Positions 32,601 through 43,061 of a stretch of DNA of 64,000 bases are shown here, one piece after another. The translations under genes and the position numbers were made by a program. How positions within the stretch are numbered: the first letter of the stretch is position 1; each line of letters starts with the position of its first letter. Location: NCBI GenBank assembly GCA_048013815.1, contig CM106585.1, positions 3,286,001 to 3,350,000 of the forward strand, in the 5' to 3' direction. The notes beneath the pieces are model-generated. The model ran no database searches and was not told the origin of the DNA. It worked only from the letters and a program-made list of their open reading frames with translations. Source of the DNA: Setoptus koraiensis (Eukaryota > Arthropoda).

Positions 32601-35600
32601 TTGTTGTTGTTGGCGCTGTTGTTGTTGCTGTTGCTCACTTATATCGCTGCTGCTGGCCTGATAATTGATTAGATCGAGCAACTGCTGCTGCTGTTGTTGA
32701 CGAAATGCATCGTCTTGGTGCATGCCGTTGCTCATCAAGCTGGGATTGAGTGCAACGGGCATGGCCATTCGAACGGGCTGCGATGGGGCCAACACTTGAT
32801 GATGTTGTTGTTGTTGCTGCTGCATTGTTTGTGGCCGATTCGCTTGCTTGCTCATCGACAGAGACTGTGGCAATTTGATGCTGTTGCCGCTTGTTGTTAT
32901 CATGACATTGGGCCGGATCATCTCACTGTGATTGGTCAGCATCATTTGTTTGTTTGTTCTCGGTGGATAATAATTGACCAACTGGCCGTTTTGCGGCTGC
33001 GACTGATAGTTAACTTTGGCCGTCTGATCACTGTTGGGCGCTGCCGTGCTCTCCTCGTCGCCAGCGTCACTCACCTGTATCACCGATATTGGACTTTGGT
33101 TGCCCTGGCCGGGAGCTATTGTCTCTTGGCGTTGTTGATTTGGCCCGCCAAAAATAATATGCTGAGCTGGCTCATTATTTGATTGACTTTCCGCTGTCGG
33201 TTGTTGCTGATGCTCCTCCATAGATTGCTGCTGCTGCTGCTGATGATGATGATGATGAACAGAATCGTTGGATGGCCGGCCCATTTGTTGTTGGTGATGC
33301 TGCTGCTGTTGCTGATGATGCTGTTGCTGTTGCATTGCGTCATCGTCGGCACTTCCGTTTCCGCCTGACTGGGCCATCTCGTCAGAATTGTACTGATCTG
33401 AATTGGAAAATTGCTGCTGCTGATGTTGTTGTTGTTGCTGATGTTGTTGTTGCTGCTGTTGTTGTTGCTGTTGTTGTTGTTGCTGCTGCTGGGCATCATC
33501 GTCTCGCGAGCCTGTCGCTTCGCCAACATTCTCCTCAACAGGCGGCTCCTGATGTTGCTGCTGACCATCGTCCATTTGATTTGAATTTGCCGTATTGGGA
33601 TCGCCAGAGTTGTCTTGTTCCATTGTTTGTTGACCAGCGGCCTCGTCGCCCGTTTGTTTGTCGTTGCCGTCAGAATGTTGCTGTTGTTGTTGCTGCTGCT
33701 GCAAGAAACGTGTCTGGTTGTAGGCGTTGTATCGCGATGACTGATTGTGATAGGGCTCCGCACCAGACGAGTGAAAATGATGATATGACGCCGATTGATT
33801 TGGCGCCCTCGCCGGATCCCGCTTTCTTTGTTGCGCCAGAGAGCTGGGATGTGGCTCAAAATGATGTATGTGATGTATGGAGGTTGTTGTTTGCGTTGTT
33901 TGTGTTGGTGGCACGGGTACGGGCACCGGTACAGGCACGGTGGCCGGAACAATGGGCAAGGTAGTGAGTGCGGGCAATGTGGATAATTGAGCAGAGCCTC
34001 CATATGGAGCGACATTTCTCGTGGCTTGTTGCACAACATCGAATTGTTTCAATTGCGACAACAGAGCATTGTTGTTGTTGTTGCTGTTTGGATTGGTTTC
34101 CAATGGATCTAAGCCAATGATCTCAACAGGAACAATAGTGCTACTGCTACCCAAACCACCAGCTATTGTTGAGGGCAAATTATTGTTGGGACGATCATGA
34201 CTGTGATGGTGATTATTGTGGTGATAATCGTTGTTGTTGTCGTCATGCTCATTAATTATTGTCGCTGTCTGTCTGAAGGGCACCTTGACCACTTCATCGT
34301 CGTCGTCATCGCCACCAGTGGCGGCAATAATTGGCTTTGAATGGTCCCCATCGATGGGGCTCCGAAAGCGTTGCTGTTGCTGACGATATCGTTGTTGTTG
34401 TCGGTGCTGGTGCTGCTGATGATGATGATGGTGATACGGTTGCTGGCGATGATGATGGTCATTGTCGTATTGATGATGATGGTGATGTTTGTCCGGGTGG
34501 GCGACACTATGATGATGCTGTTGTGAATCACGAATATCATGATCGTGATGATTGTCATAATTGCCTTGGTCGTGATCATCGTGGTTGTGATGATGATGGT
34601 GATACTGATCATTGTTGTTGCTGTTGACACTATTTCCTTGAAATGGATGAACAATATTGCTCGACGTGTAACTGTCACTACCAAAACCACCGACAGGATT
34701 ATGATAATCGTTCAGTTGTTGGTTGTTATTGTAGAAACTCTTTTTGCTCTTTAACCTATTAGCACTATTTAGATATTTTTGCTTTACGTAAGAATGCATT
34801 TGATAGGCGGCATTGGAGCCGCTTGACAACAACGATGGCAAACTAATTGGCTTTGATTGTGATGACGTTTGTTTATTGCTATGCGGTGACACTAAATAGT
34901 CGTTTTGCGAATCGGCATCACTGTCATAGGGCCAAACAATGACCGGTCTGTTGCGATCTTCGGCCGTCTGAGTTGTGTCCAAATCGTTTGATTTATTTGG
35001 TGAGCTGCCCATTGTTTCCGTTGTGTGATTTAAATTAGAATGGCCACTAAATATGGCCTCTTTGTTGTTGTTGTTGTTGTTAGTGGATAGTGTTGTTGAA
35101 TTAATCATAACCAATTGATTGTTCTTTTGATCTCTCTCAATCGACTGCTGCAACGTCGCTGACTGAGCCCTCACTTGATGGCTAGGACTAGTGTTGATGG
35201 GGCTGGCGGCGGCGGCGGCGGCAGTGCTAATGGTGGGCGCCTCTAAACACATAACTACATTTACTATGCGATTGACGTTGTTATTATTATATCTCATATG
35301 CTGATCGTTATCATCGGAATTTTTTGTTTTAGTTGTGTCGCCGTTTGCATCATTATTGCCACTGTTTGATGCGGACGATGAACCGGAGGATGACGATGAT
35401 TTTCTATGATGCAACGACGAAATATTGTTGTCATCTGTCATGTTTGGATTGTCACCATTGTCATGGTTGTCTCTTTGTTGTTTTCTTCTTCTATTCAAAT
35501 CAAAATGAGTTGTGGAAGACAGTAGTATTAGTGTCAAAATCAACACAATTAAACTATTTGATATGGATATGTGTATCGATGAGGATCTAATTTGATTTGA

Positions 35601-36374
35601 GTGCCCACCATAATGTGTCTTGCTAGCCTGTATCATGATTGTTGTCTCTTTGTTTATTGTAGTAGTTGTTGTGGTGGTTGAGTTGTTCTCTGTTCTAGCT
35701 TTTAGCCTCCGTCTATAACCATTAACATTCTCAGTGATAAACAACGACTTGTTTGTCTCATGAGCGCTTTTGGGTAGTAGTTGCTGTTGTTGTTGGCATT
35801 TGCTATGGCTTATTGGTATGGTATCTCGCAATTTATTGTTTGCTGAGATCCTTTTGTTATTATCATTCCTTTGGCACTGATTGGCGTGAATTGTGGTCCT
35901 CGTTGTTGTAGTTGTTGTTGTGTGATTTACTAATTGTCGTTGTTGATTAACAACATGGCCATGCGTAGCATGATCATGATCGTCATGATCATAATGATGC
36001 TCGCAATTATTAGGATGATTGGTACACTTGTAATGGTGATGAAAATGATGATGATGATAGTGATGATGCTGCCGCTGCTGCTGCTGTTGTTGTTGTTGGT
36101 TCTTTTGTTGACAAACAAGCCGACAACAACAATCATTGAGGACACAACAATCGTTGGCGGTGCTCATTAGCATCAATTTTTGTTGATTTGCTGTTGTTCT
36201 ATTGGTTAAATTTTGATTCAACTTCAATTTGTTATTATTACGCAATACCAATAATGATTTCTTTTTGCACTTTCCGTCATCGCTATTGCTGCTACCATTG
36301 TTGTTGTGAATATTGCTTTTACAGAGATGCTGCAATTCGTTCATCTTGTTACTTGCTGTCGTTGTCGTGGTCAC
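29632..36374 (-). CDS. Giant Gln/Asn/His-rich membrane protein, two exons
   Basis: Exon 1 (36374-30587, 5.8 kb) and exon 2 (30416-29632) join in phase 1 across a 170-bp intron (GGTGAG donor, CATACAG acceptor) to give about 2,190 residues. Hydrophobic segments lie at about 270-288 (SLIVLILTLILLSS) and 1908-1930 (FSIFLITLFSFLSFLTLT). The second is completed by exon 2, which adds FLIHRFLRK, a basic stop-transfer signal; this supports the splice. Between them lie about 1,600 residues of Gln, Asn, His and Ser runs. The C-tail of about 260 residues is basic and then Asn-rich. I recognise no domain. Topology with both ends inside is inferred. An alternative is that the first hydrophobic stretch is a late signal anchor. 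The nearly 2,000-codon open frame supports real coding. Confidence 0.65.
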
Positions 36375-38091
36375 TTGTTGCTTTTAACGCTGTCATACTT
36401 GTCACCTTTAACAGTTATTATGTAACTATGTATTTGTGTATTATCTGATTCAATACTGTACTTGTACTATTTGTGTTTGTTTAGTACAAATAATATCTAA
36501 CTAATATTGACTAATCACTTCTACTATTAATTACAATAATAATGATAATAATACATATTGATTGATTAACGATTGTTGCTTGTTGCAATATGATTATGAT
36601 GGTGCATTACATATAGAAATCACTCATCGTCATCGCAACAAAAGTATACACGCGATTGATTGATCGACTCTATGGGTTCTAATGAACTTGATTGGAACGA
36701 CAACAACAGTAATATGTTGGATCAATTTTTACACAAAAGTAGTTGATCTCATTCGAATGAACTTTGTTTAACTGTAACGGTATACACTTGTTAGTGTGGC
36801 CGTTACAGCATCCCAGCACATAAGGCACCACAGAGTGACGTTGTGTTGCGTAATTTGTGTTGCATCTTCTTTTTGTCCATCAATAGAAGAGACACACTAA
36901 ATAACAAGCAATCACTTGAAAACAAGCCGCATCACAGAGTGAAAAACAGGTAAGCTAACATGAGCTTTCAAGCTTGTATGAGGGCGAGTTGTCGTTGTTT
37001 TCACTGTGTAACACTGTGACAGCATCTCATCCTATCATGTGTTTACCTTTGTTATTATACCTCCGTCTTGTCTTTTATCCAGCAACAATAACAACGACAT
37101 CGACCACTAGTAACAAGTACAAATGAAGAAAGTGTAAGTACACACAGACTCTATTCAACTAGAGAGAATATAGATTTCCTACAAAAGATTCTCTCTATGC
37201 CTGTTGTATCTTGTCCATGATTACATGTGAAAGCGAGAGATTTTTTCTCACCACTACATGTTATACGTTACATAAGACGCAACTCACACTGTTACTCTCT
37301 AACTATAGTACTCTCTAACTATATTAGTTGTGTCTAGACGAAGACATAGAACAATAACGATGTAAGATAGCTTAGTTTAGAACATGTTTTTTCTTATTGC
37401 TAGATAATATAGATGCTACAGCTACAGGTGACATTGGTTGGCGCCCAAATGGAACAACACACTGACCATAGTTAATAAAACTCTCATAGATGCCATCAAG
37501 TCATGTACTATCACAAATACAAATACACACATACTACGAGTATATATATAGTTAGGTAGACGTAATAATCCAATATAGTATCACCAAAAGAAACTCATTA
37601 TTGATTGATCGGCTCATTGATTGATTGATTGATCGACTCATTGATTAGCGCAAGATGATGGAATTGATTGAGTGAGATCTGTTATTTCTGTGTTCTGTTT
37701 TGATTTGTTCTGGACCAATCTCATCTTATCTTATCCAATATGATACCATGCAATATAATCTATCTCTAGCTCTTATACATGATCTATGTGATACAGTAGT
37801 GAGTAGTAGTAATCCTATGTACAATTGATAATATCTATCTAACAGAACAACGACTAAGTCAATCAATGGACGAATGAAGTGAAATCTTAATTTTTTCCTC
37901 GCTGAGAACATTTCTCGCTTCAATAAACTGCTCGAGAACATCACTCAAATGAAAATAATAAAGTAATAAATAAAGCTTGTACAATGAAAATGGTCGAATA
38001 CATTGCCATCACTATCTATAGGTGTATTCTCTAGTAAGATGTTCTTACTCATCAAACTAATATAATTAGTGAGTGACATATATCTTAGGGC
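36375..38091. other. Intergenic with palindrome and LTR-like relic
   Basis: 5' flank of the giant membrane protein gene and 3' flank of the corepressor gene. Contains TTGATTGATTGA repeats (about 37590-37640) and the LTR-like relic listed separately. No coding frame is visible. Confidence 0.45.
36773..37446 (+). mobile_element. Possible LTR retrotransposon fossil: one LTR plus primer site
   Basis: The segment opens with TGTAACGG, whose first bases form a nested palindrome with CCGTTACAG 20 bp further on. It ends in ACA at 37433, six bases before TGGCGCCCAA, which resembles a tRNA-Lys primer-binding site used by Ty3- and BEL-type elements. No coding part or second LTR is visible, so if real it is a broken fossil. 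The evidence is limited to terminal motifs. Confidence 0.3.
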
Positions 38092-41000
38092 TTATATCTC
38101 CGATGTTGGAGACGATTGGATATCAGCAGATTCATCGATGACCATCTCGCTTGGCGAAATAGGACTGTTAGCGAATGATTCAACCGGACTAGCGTTCGTA
38201 GTGGTGTTCTCGACTTTTTCCTCGTCACGCGATATCAGACCAATGCCCTGTTTCGCTGGGGTAACAACTTTTGATGTTGCTGCTGCAGGTGAGTCCGCTC
38301 CTGTTGGACTTGAAGCTACTGATGTTGCTTGAGCCACTGGTGTTGAACTCGCTGCTGTTGGCGTTGTTGCGCCAGTTGCTGGGGGTGTTGCTGTTGCACT
38401 TGCTGTTGCTGGAGCGGATGATGGGGCGCTAGATGAGCCGGATGGGGTTATTGCTGAGGTAATTGATGCGGCTATTGCTGGAGTAGTTGTTATGGCTGAG
38501 GGGTCGAGCGTTGAGGTTGCTGGTGTAGATGATGTTGCTGTAGTTGGGACTGTTGCTGGCCCATTTGTTGCTGCTATCGGGCTTGTTGGGGCTGTTTTCG
38601 GGCTTGCTGTTAATGTAACTGTTGTTGTTGGGCAGACTGTTGTGGCTGTTAAGGCTATTGCGGTTGATAAGGCTGTTGCTGGGCCGTCTGCTGCTGTTGT
38701 TGAGCCCGTGGTTGGGCTAGTCGGGCCTGTTTTAGGGGTTGTTGTTGTTGTTGTCGTTGGGCCTGTTGGGGCCGTTGTTGAGACATTTGTTGAGGTTGTT
38801 GAGCCTGTAGTTGGGCTTGTTGGACCTGCTGCGGGGATCAAAGGGCCTGTTGTTGGATTTAACGGGCATGCCGCTGGGTTTATTGGGCCTATGGCTGGGA
38901 TTGTTGGGACTGTTGCTGGGATAACTCTTGGTGCAGCCGGTGGTGTAGATAATCTGGGTTCGAGAAGGCGTTGTTGCTCTTGGAGACGTTGCTGTTCTTG
39001 GAGACGTTGCTGCTCTTGAAGACGTTGTTGCTCAAGAAGGCGTTGCTGCTGCTCCTGGATACGTTGTTGCTCCTGAATACGTTGTTGCTCTTGGATACGT
39101 TGGTCCTGGATACGTTGGTCCTGGATACGCTGGTCTTGGATACGCTGGTCCTGGAGACGTTGGTCCTGGAGACGTTGGTCCTGGAGACGTTGTTCCTGGA
39201 GACGTTGTTCCTGGAGACGTTGTTCCTGGAGACGTTGCTGCTCAAGAATACGTTGTTGTTCAAGAAGACGTTGCTGCTCCTGAATACGTTGCTGTTCCTG
39301 TAGACGTTGTTCCTGAATACGCTGTTCTTGTAATCTTATCTGTTCCAAGCGCACCTGCTCCTGTATCCGAGCCTCCTGAGCTCGAGCCTCTTGCGCTCGA
39401 GCCTCTTGAACTCGAGCTTCTTTCATGCGCTGTTCCAGAAGGCGCTGCGCATCTTGAGTCCTGTTGAAATCCAACAAACGAGCATCTTGCATTCGTTGTT
39501 CCTGCAGATGATGACGGGCTTGAAAGAGTTGGCTTTCTTGCATTTGTTGTAGAAGGATGGGGTTTTGAACTGGTTGGGTAGGTATGTGTGGATAGTTTAG
39601 GAAGACTTTGTTTGAGTGTGCCTGAGGAGGCATACGCTGTTGTTGTAGCAGTTGTTGTGGTTGCAGATTGAAATAGCCCAGAGGCGGAAGTCCAGGGCGT
39701 ATGGGGTCAGGTTGACGAAGTAAATTAAGAGCTGTTTCAGCATCGCTGACATGAGCCTTGACGGGTTTATTTGAATGGGCAGCTGGTGGTGTAGATAATC
39801 TAGGTTCGAGGAGGCGCTGTTGCTCCTGGAGACGTTGCTGCTCTTGAAGACGTTGTTGCTCAAGAAGACGTTGCTGCTGCTCCTGGATACGTTGTTGCTC
39901 CTGAATACGTTGTTGCTCTTGGATACGTTGGTCCTGGAGACGTTGTTCCTGCATACGCTGCTGCTCAAGAAGACGTTGTTGCTGCTCTTGAAGACGCTGT
40001 TGCTCGAGAAGACGTTGCTGTTGCTCCTGCATACGTTGTTGTTCCTGGATACGCTGTTGCTCTTGGATACGTTGTTCCTGAATACGCTGCTCTTGTAACC
40101 TCATCTGTTCCAAGCGAGCCTGTTCCTGCATCCGAGCCTCCTGAGCTCGAGCCTCTTGAGCTCTAGCCTCTTTAACACGCTGTTCTAGAAGACGTTGCGC
40201 ATCCTGAGTCCTGTTGAAATCCAACAAACGAGCATCTTGTATTCGTTGTTCCTGCAGATGATGACGCGCTTGAAAGAGTTGGCTTTCTTGCATCTGTTGA
40301 AGGAAAATGGGGTTTTGAACTTGCTGGTTAGGTAGTTGATGTGGTTGCTGCTGGTGTTGCTTATGCTGGTTCTGAGCTAGCTGCTGCTGGTGTTGTTGTT
40401 GCACTTGTTGGTGCTGAGCCTGATGTTGATGCGGTTGATGTTGGAGGGGATGATGGGGCGCATGATGAGCTGGATGGGGTGGTGGCTGAGGTGGTTGGTG
40501 CGGCTGTTGCTGGGGTGGTTGATGCGGTTGTGGGGTCGAGTGTTGAGGTGGCTGATGTAAATGGTGTTGCTGTTGTTGGGGCTGTTGCTGAGTCATCTGC
40601 TGTTGTTGTTGTTGAGCCTGTTGTTGCTGAGCCAATTGTTGCTGCTGATGAGCTTGTTGTTGGGCTTGCTGCTGTTGAGCTTGCTGTTGTTGGGCCTGCT
40701 GTTGGGCTTGCTGTTGTTGAGCCATTTGTTGCTGCTGCTGGGCCTGTTGTTGTTGCTGTTGTTGGGCTTGCTGTTGTTGTTGCTGAGCCTGCTGCTGTTG
40801 GGCCTGCTGTTGTTGTTGTTGTTGTTGCAATTGAAGTTGAAGCTGCAGCTGTTGCTGTTGTTGCTGTTGCCGAGGATTTTGGAAAGACATTTCTATAGCT
40901 TGATAAATGATATCACGAACACTTGTATGCTGCTCCTCGGGCTTTATATAAACTGGAGTACAATTCATAGGCTCGCTTGGAGATGCAGGTGGAGATATCA

Positions 41001-42456
41001 TTTCGCGCTGAGGTGAGATGGGGGGTGGTAATTGAGAGCTGGACTCATCGTCTCTGAATCTGCACGTGAAACATATCTTCATTCCTGGCTTGAATAGCTC
41101 TTGGCTTATGCCATAGAGCTGGTAGTTGGATTTCGTAACCTTACGAAATTGATTACTATCACAATCGCAAATGCAGCATGTCTGTTTATCCATTGGATCA
41201 TCCTCTGGTTCCGCTACCACAGGAGGCTCGGTTGCCGCTACTGCTGGTGTCGGTGTTTGGGCCTGTTGTTGCTGCTGAGCTGGTTTAACTAAGCTTCTCG
41301 TTCGTCTTTTTTGCTGCCTTTTCAATAACTGCTTGTAGTTTTCGCTTTTCTTGGACATGTAGTAATACTGAACGCAGTTTGTAACGCTCTTCCTAGGAAC
41401 AAAGCTAGCTATGTATCCAAAGTTTTTGGGGTGTTGTAAGTATTTTTCTCTAAAGGTTTCTTTTTCTTCGTCTGTCCATACATTGAGCATTTGAAATTCC
41501 TTATATTCAGTGATGATATCTTCTGTGATACCATTCTTGTTGATATATTGAGGTTTTTTAACAGTTATTTGTTGCAGCATAGGTGGTATCACAGCGTAAC
41601 TTTTAATGCGTTTATTCTCTTGTTCTTGTTCTTGGATTCCATCCATTATTTCCTCAAGCTCTGCATCACTACGAGCGATTCTCTGGCCTACACGAGAGAA
41701 ACGTTCTTTATCCTCGCGCTGTTTCTTGAGTTCTGGGAATTGTTTTTCAAAGAACTCGCGCTGCTTAGCATCCTTGTCCCTTTTCACTGGTTGAGAATCA
41801 ATTTGTTCAATTTCTTTGAGCCATTTTTGCATTCTCCTATCATATTCACTTATAAGTTGTTCTTCGGTTGCTTGGCGTTCCTCAAATCTTCTCTTGAAGC
41901 AAGCGATCAGCTGAGCTTTAAATTTTTGACGAAACTTTGCTGAATTTTGATGATATATAGAATTGTCGGAGGGCTGGTTGTATAATGGAAGATCTACCAT
42001 TAGATTAGCACAATTCTCTAATATTGAATGTGCCTTTTGAGCTTTTATTCTATTTTCAAAATAGACCAATTTAGCTATACTCAACTGTTTGGTATCGGCA
42101 ACGTTATCTTGATCATCAATATTTTTCGATGAGGGTTGATTGGCCGCCTCAAGATCAATCTGTTTCTTCCTTAGTTGCGTCACCTGTGATTCGGTTTGTT
42201 GAATATCACGATCGATATCATTGATATTCTTCAATATATTTTCCTTAGTCGACTTGGACAGTTCTTCATTTGGCAACGTAGGCGATATTGCCTCGACCTG
42301 TGGTGCATAAGCTGGTTCTCCGCTTGTTCCAGCGCCTCGATTAGCTCCATCTCTGGTATCTATGAGTAAAGGTTGATTGTAGGACCTCGGTCGGCGATTT
42401 TCCTGCCAATTGATCGGCCGATTCAATGGATAATAATTGTATGAGAAGGCTGCCAT
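38092..42456 (-). CDS. NCoR/SMRTER-type nuclear receptor corepressor
   Basis: The single-exon frame of 1,454 residues starts at Met 42456 (MAAFSYNYYPLNRPINW), which resembles the corepressor N-terminus; an upstream in-frame Met exists. The N-terminal helical region (ENILKNINDIDRDIQQTES) matches the NCoR coiled-coil that binds GPS2 and TBL1. Next are YAVIPPML and the SANT1/deacetylase-activating domain (WTDEEKETFREKYLQHPKNF, then YYYMSKKSENYK), followed by a Cys-x2-Cys zinc-like module (CCICDCD...CFTCRFR). These recruit HDAC3 in known family members. The second SANT domain and clear CoRNR boxes are not seen; instead the C-terminal two thirds are Gln repeats, two long QEQR-rich blocks and a Thr/Pro/Ala tail. 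The protein is shorter than usual (2,000 or more), so a missing exon or lineage-specific loss is possible. Confidence 0.85.
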   Translation of the reverse strand: MAAFSYNYYPLNRPINWQENRRPRSYNQPLLIDTRDGANRGAGTSGEPAYAPQVEAISPTLPNEELSKSTKENILKNINDIDRDIQQTESQVTQLRKKQIDLEAANQPSSKNIDDQDNVADTKQLSIAKLVYFENRIKAQKAHSILENCANLMVDLPLYNQPSDNSIYHQNSAKFRQKFKAQLIACFKRRFEERQATEEQLISEYDRRMQKWLKEIEQIDSQPVKRDKDAKQREFFEKQFPELKKQREDKERFSRVGQRIARSDAELEEIMDGIQEQEQENKRIKSYAVIPPMLQQITVKKPQYINKNGITEDIITEYKEFQMLNVWTDEEKETFREKYLQHPKNFGYIASFVPRKSVTNCVQYYYMSKKSENYKQLLKRQQKRRTRSLVKPAQQQQQAQTPTPAVAATEPPVVAEPEDDPMDKQTCCICDCDSNQFRKVTKSNYQLYGISQELFKPGMKICFTCRFRDDESSSQLPPPISPQREMISPPASPSEPMNCTPVYIKPEEQHTSVRDIIYQAIEMSFQNPRQQQQQQQLQLQLQLQQQQQQQQAQQQQAQQQQQQAQQQQQQQAQQQQQMAQQQQAQQQAQQQQAQQQQAQQQAHQQQQLAQQQQAQQQQQQMTQQQPQQQQHHLHQPPQHSTPQPHQPPQQQPHQPPQPPPHPAHHAPHHPLQHQPHQHQAQHQQVQQQHQQQLAQNQHKQHQQQPHQLPNQQVQNPIFLQQMQESQLFQARHHLQEQRIQDARLLDFNRTQDAQRLLEQRVKEARAQEARAQEARMQEQARLEQMRLQEQRIQEQRIQEQQRIQEQQRMQEQQQRLLEQQRLQEQQQRLLEQQRMQEQRLQDQRIQEQQRIQEQQRIQEQQQRLLEQQRLQEQQRLQEQQRLLEPRLSTPPAAHSNKPVKAHVSDAETALNLLRQPDPIRPGLPPLGYFNLQPQQLLQQQRMPPQAHSNKVFLNYPHIPTQPVQNPILLQQMQESQLFQARHHLQEQRMQDARLLDFNRTQDAQRLLEQRMKEARVQEARAQEARAQEARIQEQVRLEQIRLQEQRIQEQRLQEQQRIQEQQRLLEQQRILEQQRLQEQRLQEQRLQEQRLQDQRLQDQRLQDQRIQDQRIQDQRIQDQRIQEQQRIQEQQRIQEQQQRLLEQQRLQEQQRLQEQQRLQEQQRLLEPRLSTPPAAPRVIPATVPTIPAIGPINPAACPLNPTTGPLIPAAGPTSPTTGSTTSTNVSTTAPTGPTTTTTTTPKTGPTSPTTGSTTAADGPATALSTAIALTATTVCPTTTVTLTASPKTAPTSPIAATNGPATVPTTATSSTPATSTLDPSAITTTPAIAASITSAITPSGSSSAPSSAPATASATATPPATGATTPTAASSTPVAQATSVASSPTGADSPAAATSKVVTPAKQGIGLISRDEEKVENTTTNASPVESFANSPISPSEMVIDESADIQSSPTSEI
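38934..40323 (-). repeat. Duplicated QEQR-rich coding block in the corepressor
   Basis: Two copies, 39779-40323 and 38934-39571, share the order QNPI-LQQMQESQLFQARHH, LLDFNRTQDAQRLLEQR, KEARxQEARAQEAR, then many pentads of the LQEQR/IQEQQ type, ending LLEPRLSTPPAA. Flanking DNA words (GGGGTTTTGAAC and GGTGGTGTAGATAATCT) are the same in both. Copy lengths differ (545 and 638 bp) because the pentad number differs. Predicted structure: long single alpha-helix or coiled coil. Confidence 0.85.
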
Positions 42457-43061
42457 AGTATCTTTCTGGATAGCGGTGCACCCAAGGACAATAGTATAAT
42501 TTTTTATTACCAAATTCGTATAATGTTATATGTATATCAGAGTAGATAATAAAGTCTAGATATATTCATATAAAGCCCCGACAGTAGAGGGTGTTTTGAT
42601 TAGGTGACCAAGCCGTAAAAAATGCTGTGCTGCACGGAAGCACAGAACGCTCAACGGTTCTGTGTGTGCCGGTTACACTAACTATGCCGTGTGTGCGGGG
42701 AATTCCTCGAATATGTTAAATCCAGTGTGTGCTCGAGCACGATCTGTGCTTGTGTATGGTCCAATGTTCATAGTAAAAAATGCACTCTGAAAGGCTGTGC
42801 AATGCATAAAGTAAATTGCCCTGACAGACGCACACGTCTACAGGAAGAAATTCCGAAACAATTGAACAGGGAATATCAAGTATATGCGCGCGACATTCGA
42901 ATTGAAATCAAAATTTGGGGGAAGCTGCAAGGATGTCTCCCCCACCAAAAGGTCGAAGATGAGCAGTTCTCTCATTTTTTACATTTGTGCATTTTAAGAA
43001 TTGATATTGTTTTATATTATACTATAATCTTTCTTTCCTACCAATAACAAAACAATCTTGA
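42457..43061. other. Corepressor 5' flank and NDUFS1 3' flank
   Basis: No credible coding frame; the plus-strand frame 42691-43047 has no family resemblance. The part near 42585-42640 (AGGGTGTTTTGATTAGGTG, then AGCACAGAAC) faintly resembles the block shared by the eIF4B and RPS14 upstream regions. Confidence 0.4.

Noticed and set aside
37123-37140. Tiny first exon (ATGAAGAAAGT before GTAAGTAC) on the plus strand
   Set aside because: No downstream exon with a signal peptide was found before the corepressor gene, and it lies inside the LTR-like segment.
38492-40898. Plus-strand Val/Leu-rich frames opposite the corepressor
   Set aside because: They are antisense shadows of CAG/CAA and QEQR repeats in the corepressor coding strand.
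42691-43047. 118-codon plus-strand frame between the corepressor and NDUFS1
   Set aside because: No family resemblance; it probably reflects chance openness in promoter and 3' flank DNA.
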